Below are positions 44,005-52,333 of a stretch of DNA of 64,000 bases, in pieces (position 1 is the first letter of the stretch; each line of letters begins with the position of its first letter). Origin of the DNA: Methylophilus glucosoxydans (GTDB taxonomy: Bacteria; Pseudomonadota; Gammaproteobacteria; Burkholderiales; Methylophilaceae); assembly GCF_042676145.1 (NCBI RefSeq), contig NZ_JBHTJW010000004.1, forward strand, positions 1 to 64,000, read 5' to 3'. The position numbers and the translations under genes are program-made. The notes beneath the pieces were generated by a model, which searched no databases, had not been told where the DNA came from, and worked only from the letters and a program-made list of their open reading frames with translations.

Positions 44005-45735
44005 ATGCAATTAAAAAAAATGAGTCTCGCACTGGCGACCGCAAGCTTGTGGTGGTTGGGTAGTGGCGTGGCCTTGGCAGAAGAGGCACCGCTTGCAGAG
44101 ACACAAGTAGAGGATACTGAGCAGCAGAAAAAGATCAAGGCACGCCTTGCAGAGATTAAAGCTGAGGAAAAGGCCGCTGCCAAAGCTGCAAATGGTTATT
44201 ACGTTGAACGTCGCAGCTATGGCACACAAAAAGAAACAGAGCCACCTCGCTATGTCAGGCAGCTGAATAAAACCTGGCTCAAGGATTACGATTCCTTCGC
44301 TGATGTGGATTGGCTGGATATCGGCTTGGAACATCGTGCGCGTTTTGAAAGCCGCCAAAATGACTTCCGTCGTGCACAAGAAAACATTGATGAACCCATT
44401 CTGTTGCGTACACGGGCTTACCTCGGCTTGAAGAATATCCTGGATCCTTTCCGTTTTGCAGTGGAGGTGCAGGACTCCCGCCGGAATCACAGCGATTACA
44501 ACGGTTTTAGCGACCCGCGAATTTCTAATGACCCCAAAGATATCGACCATGCGGACTTCATCCAAGGCTACTTGGAGCTCTATTTTAAAGAAAGCATTTT
44601 TGGCAAAGATGATTTAGGCAATAGCCGTCCATTTTGGGTGCGCGGTGGCCGCTTGGCCTGGGAAGATCTGGATCGTCGTTTGATTGCGCGCAACGAGTGG
44701 CGTAACACGACGAACTCATTCCAGGGTATACGCGCCAATATCGGTGAAAAGAAAAATGACTGGCAACTGGAAGCCTTCGCAGTGCAACCGGTACAACGGT
44801 TTGCTAATCAATTAGATCAAGTCGATCATGCCCAGCACTTTTATGGCTTGGTAGGTGATTGGCGTGGCTGGTCTGAGTACGTCACCATTCAGCCATACTA
44901 CTTTTACTTGAAGCAGGATGGTAGCAGGGTCAAGTATGACGGCAATGGTGTGGAGTACGCTAATCGTGCCTGGTATAACGCGGTAAGACAGGCACAGGCA
45001 CAAGTGGATCGCGAAATTAGTACGGGCGGTATTCGCGTTTTCGGCATCTTGCCTGGCACACAGTGGGACTTTGATGTGAGCTATAACAAGCAGTGGGGGC
45101 ATGTACAACGCTTTGTGACGAGCAGCGCGCAATCACTCTCTTTAGCTAATGGCCGGTATATTACTGTTGATCAAGATGCTTATGCCTACAACGCTGAGGT
45201 CGGGTATACCTTTAACAAACATCTTTGGAAACCCCGTTTTAGTGCTTCTTACGGTGTAGCGACTGGTGATCATGTTTCTGGCGGTAGTAGTTCCAGAGAC
45301 ACCTCAGACAATCAGGGCTTTGATCGCTTGTTTGGTTTTGCCCGTCCCTGGTCTAACAATGACTACATTCAAATGAACAATATTCGTGCGACCAAAGTGC
45401 GGGCAGAGTTCGATCCTAAAGTCCCATTTTTGGAGAATGTAAAGGTTGATACAGGCTTTAGCTGGTATCGATTGGATGATGCAACCGCCAGCTGGTCTGC
45501 TGGGAGTAACTTACAAGATGTCAGTGGTCGCTCTGGGACAGATTTGGGTAAGGAGGTTGATTTGAGAATTCGCTTCCCCTTGAATCAGTACGCCTCACTT
45601 AATTTAGGCTACGCACACTTCTGGGCCGGTGATTTTGTCAAAGATGCAATCAAGATTGCTTCAAACAACAATGACCCTACGCGCTCACTGAGCTCAGACT
45701 TTTTCTACACAGAATTGACCCTGCTAGGCTTCTAG
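44005..45735 (+). CDS. Alginate-export-type outer-membrane porin
   Basis: 576 residues, GGGAGAA before the ATG. Signal peptide cleavage at GVALA|EEA. Residues 28-70 are a charged coiled-coil-like segment with QQKKIKARLAEIKAEEKAA. The rest is a large beta-barrel with DWLDIGLEHRARFESRQNDF and RTRAYLGLKNILDPFRFAVEVQDSR, the alginate_exp (AlgE-like) pattern, ending FFYTELTLLGF with terminal Phe. Position between oscA and sbp, with 14 bases to sbp, argues that the channel brings sulfate, sulfonates or sulfate esters across the outer membrane rather than exporting alginate; this is inference from context. Confidence 0.82.
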   Translation: MQLKKMSLALATASLWWLGSGVALAEEAPLAETQVEDTEQQKKIKARLAEIKAEEKAAAKAANGYYVERRSYGTQKETEPPRYVRQLNKTWLKDYDSFADVDWLDIGLEHRARFESRQNDFRRAQENIDEPILLRTRAYLGLKNILDPFRFAVEVQDSRRNHSDYNGFSDPRISNDPKDIDHADFIQGYLELYFKESIFGKDDLGNSRPFWVRGGRLAWEDLDRRLIARNEWRNTTNSFQGIRANIGEKKNDWQLEAFAVQPVQRFANQLDQVDHAQHFYGLVGDWRGWSEYVTIQPYYFYLKQDGSRVKYDGNGVEYANRAWYNAVRQAQAQVDREISTGGIRVFGILPGTQWDFDVSYNKQWGHVQRFVTSSAQSLSLANGRYITVDQDAYAYNAEVGYTFNKHLWKPRFSASYGVATGDHVSGGSSSRDTSDNQGFDRLFGFARPWSNNDYIQMNNIRATKVRAEFDPKVPFLENVKVDTGFSWYRLDDATASWSAGSNLQDVSGRSGTDLGKEVDLRIRFPLNQYASLNLGYAHFWAGDFVKDAIKIASNNNDPTRSLSSDFFYTELTLLGF

Positions 45736-45749
45736 CTTAAAGGATATAC

Positions 45750-46757
45750 ATGAAACTTCATCAAAAAATTAAGCAGCTATTTGTCGTTGCGACCTTCGTT
45801 GCCCCGTTGGCAGTTTGGGCGGCCGATGTGAATCTGCTCAATGTGTCTTACGACCCGACGCGTGAGTTGTATCAAGACTACAACGAAGCCTTTGCCAAAT
45901 ATTGGAAAGCCAAGACGGGCGACAACGTCATCGTCAAGCAGTCACATGGAGGCTCTGGCAAGCAGGCACGTTCCGTCATTGATGGCCTGCAGGCCGATGT
46001 GGTGACGCTGGCGTTGTCTTATGACATTGACGAGATTGGCAGCAAAGGCCGCTTGTTTGGCCCGGACTGGCAGAAACGTCTGCCGCACAACAGTTCGCCT
46101 TATACCTCGACTATTGTGTTTCTGGTGCGTAAAGGCAACCCGAAAAACATCAAGGACTGGAGTGACTTGGTGAAACCAGGCACCTCGGTGATTACGCCTA
46201 ACCCCAAAACTTCTGGCGGGGCACGTTGGAACTACCTGGCGGCCTACGGTTATGCGCTCAAGCAAAACAATAACGACGAGGCAAAAGCCAAAGAGTTTTT
46301 GAAAAAACTGTTTAAAAACGTGCCGGTGTTAGATAGCGGTGCGCGTGGCGCAACCACGACCTTTGTGGAGCGTGGTATTGGCGACGTGTTGCTGGCTTGG
46401 GAAAACGAGGCTTTCCTCGCGCTCAAGGAGCTGGGGCCAGACAAGTTTGATCTGGTCGTGCCTTCACTGTCTATTCTGGCGGAGCCGCCAGTGACTGTAG
46501 TCGACAAGAATGCCAAGCGTCATGGCACTGAAGCGGTATCCAAAGCCTATCTGGAATACTTGTACAGTGAAGAGGGCCAGGAAATTGCAGCCAAAAACTA
46601 CTATCGTCCGACGTTGGAATCTGTGGCCAAAAAATACGAAAAACAGTTTCCTAAAGTCAATTTGATCAAGATTGACGATGCGTTTGGCGGTTGGCAAAAG
46701 GCGCAGAAAACACACTTTGCCGATGGTGGTGTGTTCGACGAGATTTACCAGAAGTAA
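45750..46757 (+). CDS. sbp: Sulfate-binding periplasmic protein (first copy)
   Basis: 335 residues. Signal peptide ends AVWA|ADV. LLNVSYDPTRELYQDYNEAF and VKQSHGGSGKQARSVIDGLQADVVTLAL are the Sbp/CysP signature blocks including ligand-binding Ser and Gly main-chain donors. It delivers sulfate or thiosulfate to the CysTWA permease. No permease gene is adjacent, so this copy must use the CysTWA encoded at 59591-62351 or act with the neighbouring porin. It is about 60 percent similar by eye to the second copy at 57581. A strong terminator follows. Confidence 0.95.
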   Translation: MKLHQKIKQLFVVATFVAPLAVWAADVNLLNVSYDPTRELYQDYNEAFAKYWKAKTGDNVIVKQSHGGSGKQARSVIDGLQADVVTLALSYDIDEIGSKGRLFGPDWQKRLPHNSSPYTSTIVFLVRKGNPKNIKDWSDLVKPGTSVITPNPKTSGGARWNYLAAYGYALKQNNNDEAKAKEFLKKLFKNVPVLDSGARGATTTFVERGIGDVLLAWENEAFLALKELGPDKFDLVVPSLSILAEPPVTVVDKNAKRHGTEAVSKAYLEYLYSEEGQEIAAKNYYRPTLESVAKKYEKQFPKVNLIKIDDAFGGWQKAQKTHFADGGVFDEIYQK

Positions 46758-46783
46758 GCATTGAAATTCAGCAGCTCATTTTA

Positions 46784-46817
46784 GAAAAAGGCATTTACCC
46801 AATGCCTTTTTCTTTCT
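46784..46817 (+). terminator. Rho-independent terminator after sbp
   Basis: Twelve-base arms GAAAAAGGCATT/AATGCCTTTTTC with a five-base loop and a pyrimidine tail. It lies directly upstream of the DUF2325 gene. Confidence 0.9.
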
Positions 46818-46837
46818 CTACAACAGGAGAATGTTTC

Positions 46838-47116
46838 ATGTCAAAAGCATTAGTCATTGGTGGTGACCGTATAGAGGGCATCAAACAGGTGTTGCACGCA
46901 CAAGGGATTGATAAAATTGATCACTGGACGGGCAGAAAACCCGGCGACGTCAAGCGCGAGTTACCTGTTAACGTCAACGTGATTGTGCTGGTCACCGGCT
47001 GGCTCAATCATTCCATGATGTACCGCATCAAGCATGTCGCACATAAGCGCGGACTCAAAGTCGTTTATACCCGTAACAGTGCCGATGGCATGCAGCGTGT
47101 ATTAGAAGCGGCTTGA
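46838..47116 (+). CDS. DUF2325 domain protein
   Basis: 92 residues from the ATG at 46838 with AGGAGA upstream; a longer in-frame extension runs back through the terminator and sbp and is not used. The protein is one DUF2325 domain: ALVIGGDRIEGIKQVLHAQG at the start, VIVLVTGWLNHSMMYRIKHVA in the middle, VVYTRNS near the end. The fold looks like a small Rossmann-type alpha/beta domain. Function unknown. It sits in the sulfur block directly after the sbp terminator, so partial read-through from sbp could express it. Confidence 0.82.
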   Translation: MSKALVIGGDRIEGIKQVLHAQGIDKIDHWTGRKPGDVKRELPVNVNVIVLVTGWLNHSMMYRIKHVAHKRGLKVVYTRNSADGMQRVLEAA

Positions 47117-47230
47117 TTCGTGCGTGGTGATTGCGCGCAGCGAGACCAGCTTATTTTAAATCTGCTCTAAATATATCCCCTTTATTGACCGTTAAAACAG
47201 GTAAGTTTTAAGGTTTAATGACATTGCTCA

Positions 47231-47250
47231 CACATGTTTTTTAACATGTG
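47231..47250. promoter_or_regulatory. Inverted repeat upstream of the first EAL gene
   Basis: CACATGTT-TTTT-AACATGTG, perfect 8-base arms, about 40 bases before the start codon. It could be an operator or a leader hairpin; no clear -10 was assigned. Confidence 0.5.
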
Positions 47251-47287
47251 CGCAACATTGAGTCGTCAAGGTTTTTAAGGGTTGATA

Positions 47288-48940
47288 ATGAGTCAGAACG
47301 GGATTGGCGAGCTGGTAGCGCCACTCAACGAAAACACCACACAGCGGCAGTTTATGCGGCATCGTCTTGTCCGAAAGGTACAAGACAATACGCATTTTCT
47401 GGCGATGACCAGCATGGTGTGCGGCTTGTTAGGTTTTCCCCATTATTTGCTGGATGTAGATAACAATATCTGGCTCGCGCAATTGTTGACTTACCTGACC
47501 TTTATTCTGGTCAGCTACAATCTGCTGCTCGAAAATGGCCGAAACAACCTGGCCATGTTGACCATGTCGCTGGTGACCATCAGTTTGTTCGTGGTGCAAC
47601 TGTCACCTTACGCCGCCGATTTTAACGATACCGCCAGCATCTTGCGTGCCTCAGGCCAAACCGGCCTGCATGCGCCTTCCAACAGTTGGGAGTTTATTGC
47701 CGGTGGTGTGTTAGCCTGTCTGATTGCGGTCTCCTATCTTTTTCAGCGGCATCATTATGTTGCTGCCAGTCAGGGCATGCTGTGTATTGCGGTCATGATT
47801 CCTTTGATTCCTTTGCTAGGGCTGCTTTGCGGCATTGCCAATCCTTATGGTGTCATGTCCCCGCTGACCACCTTGAGTGGCATGCTCTGTGCGTTTGGCT
47901 TGCTCGCCAAGCAGGCATCGCACCCGCCCATGAGTTACCTGTTGCTGATGGACGATACCGGTAAACAGATTCGCTCCAGTATCTTGTTGTTAAGTATCTG
48001 CGCCATCTTGCTGGCGAGGGCCGGTGTGATGTTTGGGGACAATATGCGCGGCTTGCCCCTCGTGGTACTGGTTTCCTTGATCGCCATCATTTATACCCTG
48101 TCGGTGACTTATTATCACCAGGGACAGGTCAGCGAAAAGGTACTGCCCGCAACCGATATGGATTTCGCCAGCCAGGTCGAGACCGCGCTGGATAATCAGC
48201 AGTTTTTTATGATGTATCAGCCGCAGGTCGATTTTAAGACGGGCAAACTGAAAGGGGTGGAAGCATTGGTTCGCTGGCGCCATCCTGAAAAAGGCATTAT
48301 TTCCCCGGAGAAATTCATTCGGGTGGCCGAGTTGACCGGGTTGATTGTGCCTTTGGGCAAATGGATCATGCAAACGGCCTGTGCACAGGCTGCTCAGTGG
48401 AAGGATCATCCGGTGCTCGGCAAGATAGAGGTGTCTGTCAACGTCTCTGCATTGCAACTTAAGTCTGGCACTTTGGTAGAAGAGATCATGCAGATTCTGC
48501 AAGACACCGGGCTCGCGCCAGAACGGCTGGTGATTGAGTTGACCGAAAGCTCTTTTGTACAGGATGACGGTGAGAATGCGCGTCTGATGCATCAGCTCAA
48601 AGAAGCAGGCATCAAACTGGCCATTGATGATTTTGGGACTGGCTATTCCTGCCTGTCTTATTTGCGTGATATTCCGGGCGATTATCTCAAGGTAGACCGT
48701 TCATTCGTGATGGAGCTGCCTGGTCACAATAAAGCAGAAGCCGTGATTCAGGCGATCGTCAGCCTGGGCAAAAGCCTGGATTACCGCATTATTGCCGAAG
48801 GGGTAGAAACCCAGGCACAGGCTGATTTCCTCAAGTCAATCGGCTGCGATATTGTGCAAGGCTTTTTGTATGCCAAACCCCTTGAAGCCGATGCGCTGCC
48901 ACAATGGGTCTCTGTGGCACAACCTGAAACGCTCACCTGA
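47288..48940 (+). CDS. Membrane EAL-domain c-di-GMP phosphodiesterase (first paralog)
   Basis: 550 residues from the ATG at 47288, with AAGGG upstream. Residues ~35-290 contain about eight hydrophobic helices and make an integral-membrane sensor that I cannot match to a named MASE type. The EAL domain fills the C-terminal half. All catalytic motifs are present: EALVRW (Glu325), VNVS, ELTES, DDFGTGYS, LKVDRSF, EGVET and QGFLYAKP, so it should hydrolyse c-di-GMP. No GGDEF domain. The next EAL gene at 49187 is a close paralog with the same layout, pointing to a tandem duplication. Confidence 0.92.
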   Translation: MSQNGIGELVAPLNENTTQRQFMRHRLVRKVQDNTHFLAMTSMVCGLLGFPHYLLDVDNNIWLAQLLTYLTFILVSYNLLLENGRNNLAMLTMSLVTISLFVVQLSPYAADFNDTASILRASGQTGLHAPSNSWEFIAGGVLACLIAVSYLFQRHHYVAASQGMLCIAVMIPLIPLLGLLCGIANPYGVMSPLTTLSGMLCAFGLLAKQASHPPMSYLLLMDDTGKQIRSSILLLSICAILLARAGVMFGDNMRGLPLVVLVSLIAIIYTLSVTYYHQGQVSEKVLPATDMDFASQVETALDNQQFFMMYQPQVDFKTGKLKGVEALVRWRHPEKGIISPEKFIRVAELTGLIVPLGKWIMQTACAQAAQWKDHPVLGKIEVSVNVSALQLKSGTLVEEIMQILQDTGLAPERLVIELTESSFVQDDGENARLMHQLKEAGIKLAIDDFGTGYSCLSYLRDIPGDYLKVDRSFVMELPGHNKAEAVIQAIVSLGKSLDYRIIAEGVETQAQADFLKSIGCDIVQGFLYAKPLEADALPQWVSVAQPETLT

Positions 48941-49100
48941 TTTGCATTGACTGATCATGACTTGACCTGCCATGGTCAGGACTTTTTCCCTCGTTTAGCT
49001 TGCTTCCATTCTGCTATAAAAACTATCTGTTTTATAGCGAATCACTCATGAGTATCAATTAATTTGATATAAAGAGTAGAAATGTGCCATTTTATTTTAC

Positions 49101-49128
49101 TTTGGTATCCATTCGTTTCGCCTATAGT
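49101..49128 (+). promoter_or_regulatory. Candidate promoter of the second EAL gene
   Basis: TTTGGT and TATAGT (49123-49128) 16 bases apart. The TATAGT -10 is shared with the promoters of the second sbp and of the encapsulin operon. Confidence 0.45.
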
Positions 49129-49186
49129 GAATGACATGGCCTGTGCCCGCACAGGATCAGAATAGATCAAGATTAGGGGGAGCACT

Positions 49187-50818
49187 ATGTCAGTTTCCAG
49201 TATTGACTGGTCTACTGAGCGTCATCACGCAACTTCAACACAGCAGTTATATATGCGGCACCGGTTTTTAAGAACGGTGCAAAAGTTTGCTCCCTGGCTG
49301 GCAATTGTCAGTATTGTCACTGTGTTGTGGGGACTACCGTTTTTGCCAGTACACTCTGCGGCAAGCCTGTTTTTAGTGCAAAGCAGTGCATACCTGATCT
49401 TCATGTTCGCCAGCCTGGGGGTGGTGTACCAGACCTGGCATCAAAAGCGCGTGATTGGTGGCCTGATCCTGATTGTCGCTGCCGGTTTTCTGTGCCAGCT
49501 CTATGTCAGAAGCAGCGATGTCACATTCAACAACGGCTGGGCGACGCTCGCCACATTGTTCGCTGACCAGCAGGGCAATATGGTTTTTGATCTGGGCATG
49601 GCCATGTTAGTGTTGCTCGCAGCTGTGCTGCATCATCGCCATTGCAATCGCGCCAGCCAGGTCTTGCTGAGTATTGCCGTTTTGATGCCAGTCACTGGCT
49701 TGCTGGCCTGGGCTTATCGTATCCCGCACGCTTACGGTCAGCTCTCACTGTTGACCACGATTGGTGGCTCGCTGTGTGCGGCGGCCTTGCTGGCAAGGCA
49801 GATCACCGCTACCCCCATGAGTTACCTGTTGTTGCTGGATGACACTGGCAAGCATCTGAGATGGATCGTCTGCATCTTGATTACATGTGCGATTGTTCTG
49901 GGAGGGGTGGGCGTTTTTTTTGATAACGATCTTCGCCTGACGCCCATCATTATCACTGCTGCACTGATTTTAATCATCATTGTGATGACTTTGACCTATT
50001 ATCACAAAGGGGTGATGCATGAGCAGGTGTTGCCCCCAGAAGACCTGGCTTTTGCCAGTGAACTGGAGGCTGCGATTGCGCAAGAAGCGTTTTATCTGGT
50101 GTATCAACCGCAGCTGGATTTTGAGACCGGTAAACTGGTGGGCGTTGAAGCCTTGATTCGCTGGCAACATCCCGAGCGTGGGGTCGTGTCGCCGAATCAG
50201 TTTATCGGTGTGGCCGAGTTGACCGGGCTGATTGTGCCCATGGGTGCCTGGGTACTCAAAGCCGCGTGTGCACAAGCGGCCTCCTGGACTACCGGTGAAT
50301 TGAGTCGGGCCAAAGTCTCGGTCAACGTCTCCCCCTTGCAGTTAAATACCCCCTGTTTTGCCGAATATGTGTTGCTGGTACTGCAAGAGACTGGCCTGGC
50401 GCCTGAGCGCCTGGTAATTGAGCTGACCGAGAGTGCGTTTATTCATGCCGACTGCACGGGCAACGAGCGCCTGCAGAAACTCAAACAGCACGGCATTAAA
50501 CTGGCGATTGATGACTTTGGCACCGGTTATTCCTGCCTGGCTTATTTGCGTGATATTCCGGGGGATTACCTGAAAGTGGATAGGTCTTTTGTCAATGACA
50601 TTCCCGGCAAAGAGCGCTCAGAGGCGGTGATTAGTGCCATTGTGGTGTTGGGCAAAAACCTGCATTACCAGATTGTGGCCGAGGGGGTGGAAACCGAAGC
50701 ACAGGCAGACTATCTGAAGGCACTGGGCTGTGATTTTGTGCAGGGCTTTTTATATGCCAAGCCGATGACCGCACAGGCCTTGCAAGACTGGATGCGCAAT
50801 CGGGCAGACCTTGCCTGA
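49187..50818 (+). CDS. Membrane EAL-domain c-di-GMP phosphodiesterase (second paralog)
   Basis: 543 residues, start at 49187 after AGGGGGAG. Same plan as its upstream neighbour: about eight membrane helices (residues ~35-285) with shared blocks such as MSYLLLLDDTGKHLRW, then a complete EAL domain with EALIRW (Glu321), VNVS, ELTES, DDFGTGYS, LKVDRSF, EGVET and QGFLYAKP. It should be an active phosphodiesterase. The membrane domain differs much more from the paralog than the EAL half does, which suggests that the two copies sense different signals. It is convergent with the TAXI gene. Confidence 0.92.
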   Translation: MSVSSIDWSTERHHATSTQQLYMRHRFLRTVQKFAPWLAIVSIVTVLWGLPFLPVHSAASLFLVQSSAYLIFMFASLGVVYQTWHQKRVIGGLILIVAAGFLCQLYVRSSDVTFNNGWATLATLFADQQGNMVFDLGMAMLVLLAAVLHHRHCNRASQVLLSIAVLMPVTGLLAWAYRIPHAYGQLSLLTTIGGSLCAAALLARQITATPMSYLLLLDDTGKHLRWIVCILITCAIVLGGVGVFFDNDLRLTPIIITAALILIIIVMTLTYYHKGVMHEQVLPPEDLAFASELEAAIAQEAFYLVYQPQLDFETGKLVGVEALIRWQHPERGVVSPNQFIGVAELTGLIVPMGAWVLKAACAQAASWTTGELSRAKVSVNVSPLQLNTPCFAEYVLLVLQETGLAPERLVIELTESAFIHADCTGNERLQKLKQHGIKLAIDDFGTGYSCLAYLRDIPGDYLKVDRSFVNDIPGKERSEAVISAIVVLGKNLHYQIVAEGVETEAQADYLKALGCDFVQGFLYAKPMTAQALQDWMRNRADLA

Positions 50819-50842
50819 GCTTTGTGCGTTTAAGGCTTGTGC

Positions 50843-52162
50843 CTAAAACGTGCGCTGATTGAGTTTGGAGCGAACCAGCTCAATATGCGCACGCAACTCG
50901 TAAGCATATTGTGAAAAAGGCACCGGTAGCTTGACGTTGACCACCTTGGTTTCAATTTCATTGAGTTTATCCAGGCACTGACGGACATCTTCAGCCGATT
51001 TGATCTCTTGCAACTGGGTGTCCAGAAAGCGTAGCTCGCCGTAATAACGGAACAGTTTGCGCTTGACCAGCCACACATACACCATCGGGATAATTTTGGT
51101 GAGCGGGATCAGCAACGCCAGCAAAGGCAAAATCACAATCAGCGTGCGATTAACAAAGGTGGCTGCCCAAAATGGCAGGTATTTATCAATAATCGGCAGG
51201 CCGGATTTGTAGAAATTCAGCGCCTGCGTGCTGATCGGGAAATCCGTATCCTTGGCAGAAGGGAATTCTCCCTTGCCGTTAAACATGCTTGGGCCACCAT
51301 GCACTTCGGCAATCACTTTCATCATCAGGTAAATCAGCGCCGGATGCATGCTGTCCTTGATCACCAGCGTCGCGGTTGGCGCCACCAGATGCACATCGTG
51401 GCTGGGAATATTGCGCGCCAGGTCCATGGCGCCTTCTGGCAGCACCAGGTGATGCATAAACGCAAACTTGCGTGAAAAGGCTTCAGCGGTGTCCATACTT
51501 ACCATGGTCAGATGCTTGTCTGCAATGAGCTCGCGGACCAGGCTGGAGTTGGCAACATCCACAAAAAAAGCAGCATCGAGCTTGTCTGATTGCAGGGCCG
51601 CCACTGCTTCTTCGGCACCTATGGTGACCAAGGTACTGTTGCTGGCATTGATGCCACTTTCCGAAAGCAGCGTGTTGGCCAGAAAATGACTGCCACTGCC
51701 TGGATAGCCGACGCCGATGCGTTTGCCTTTGAGGGCCGATAAATGGGTGGTTTCAGTTTTGCCGCGGCAAAAAATCCATACCGGCTGGTAGTACAGGCTG
51801 CCTAATGACAACAGTGAGCCTGCGCCTTCACTATGCGCCATGCCATCTTGAATGAATGCAATATCTACGTTGGAGTCAGGGTCCTTGAGCAAACGCAGGT
51901 TTTCATCATCCCCTGCCGTTTTGCGTATCTGCAGATGAATGCCTTCTTTTTTAAGATAAACGCCATAAATCGCGGCAAACGCATTGTAATTGAGGTCCGC
52001 TTCGCCGGTGGCAATCACAATATTGCGTGGGGGTGCAGGGTCTATGAATTTGTAAGCAAAAAACAGTGCCAGGCAAATGAGCAGGAAGGAGGGGAGCGTG
52101 GCTTCCAGCATTTCGCGGGTGAAAATGGCGGTAAATTTGTTGTTGCGCGGATCAAATTTCAT
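50843..52162 (-). CDS. Membrane-tethered TAXI-family solute-binding protein
   Basis: 439 residues. An N-terminal helix (about 21-40) is followed by a TAXI-type periplasmic binding domain (NIVIATGEADLNYNAFAAIY; ALKGKRIGVGYPGSGSHFLANTLL; AEEAVAALQSDKLDAAFFVD). Unlike ordinary TAXI proteins it has another long hydrophobic segment (about 332-355, TLIVILPLLALLIPLTKIIPMV) and a helical cytoplasmic C-terminal tail. No TRAP permease is near, so it may be a sensor or an accessory subunit rather than an importer's binding protein. It lies between the EAL pair and the encapsulin operon, with its own transcription start after the operon terminator. Ligand unknown. Confidence 0.85.
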   Translation of the reverse strand: MKFDPRNNKFTAIFTREMLEATLPSFLLICLALFFAYKFIDPAPPRNIVIATGEADLNYNAFAAIYGVYLKKEGIHLQIRKTAGDDENLRLLKDPDSNVDIAFIQDGMAHSEGAGSLLSLGSLYYQPVWIFCRGKTETTHLSALKGKRIGVGYPGSGSHFLANTLLSESGINASNSTLVTIGAEEAVAALQSDKLDAAFFVDVANSSLVRELIADKHLTMVSMDTAEAFSRKFAFMHHLVLPEGAMDLARNIPSHDVHLVAPTATLVIKDSMHPALIYLMMKVIAEVHGGPSMFNGKGEFPSAKDTDFPISTQALNFYKSGLPIIDKYLPFWAATFVNRTLIVILPLLALLIPLTKIIPMVYVWLVKRKLFRYYGELRFLDTQLQEIKSAEDVRQCLDKLNEIETKVVNVKLPVPFSQYAYELRAHIELVRSKLNQRTF

Positions 52163-52261
52163 CGGTTATCTGGCGTCTGGTTATGGAAATCACACTCACA
52201 GCGAGCTATGCATTACGATTCTACAGAGGCTTGCCGCGAATGTCACAATCTTGGCTGCAAC

Positions 52262-52312
52262 ATAAAAATAATCCCCTGCCTTGGCAACGCGCACGCTGCA
52301 CTGGCAGGGGAT
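52262..52312 (-). terminator. Terminator of the encapsulin operon
   Basis: Ten-base arms ATCCCCTGCC/GGCAGGGGAT (52271-52280, 52303-52312) with a 22-base loop. Read on the minus strand it is followed by TATTTTTATG. It lies after the stop of the cysteine desulfurase cargo gene. Confidence 0.8.
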
Positions 52313-52333
52313 GAGCTATGTTACGCGGCTATA

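Noticed and set aside
44005..45735. Alginate biosynthesis/export locus
   Set aside because: Only the porin resembles AlgE; no polymerase or epimerase genes are near and the neighbours are sulfur genes.
46691..46837. N-terminal extension of the DUF2325 gene into sbp
   Set aside because: It would be translated through the terminator hairpin; the ATG at 46838 has a good ribosome-binding site and starts the conserved domain.
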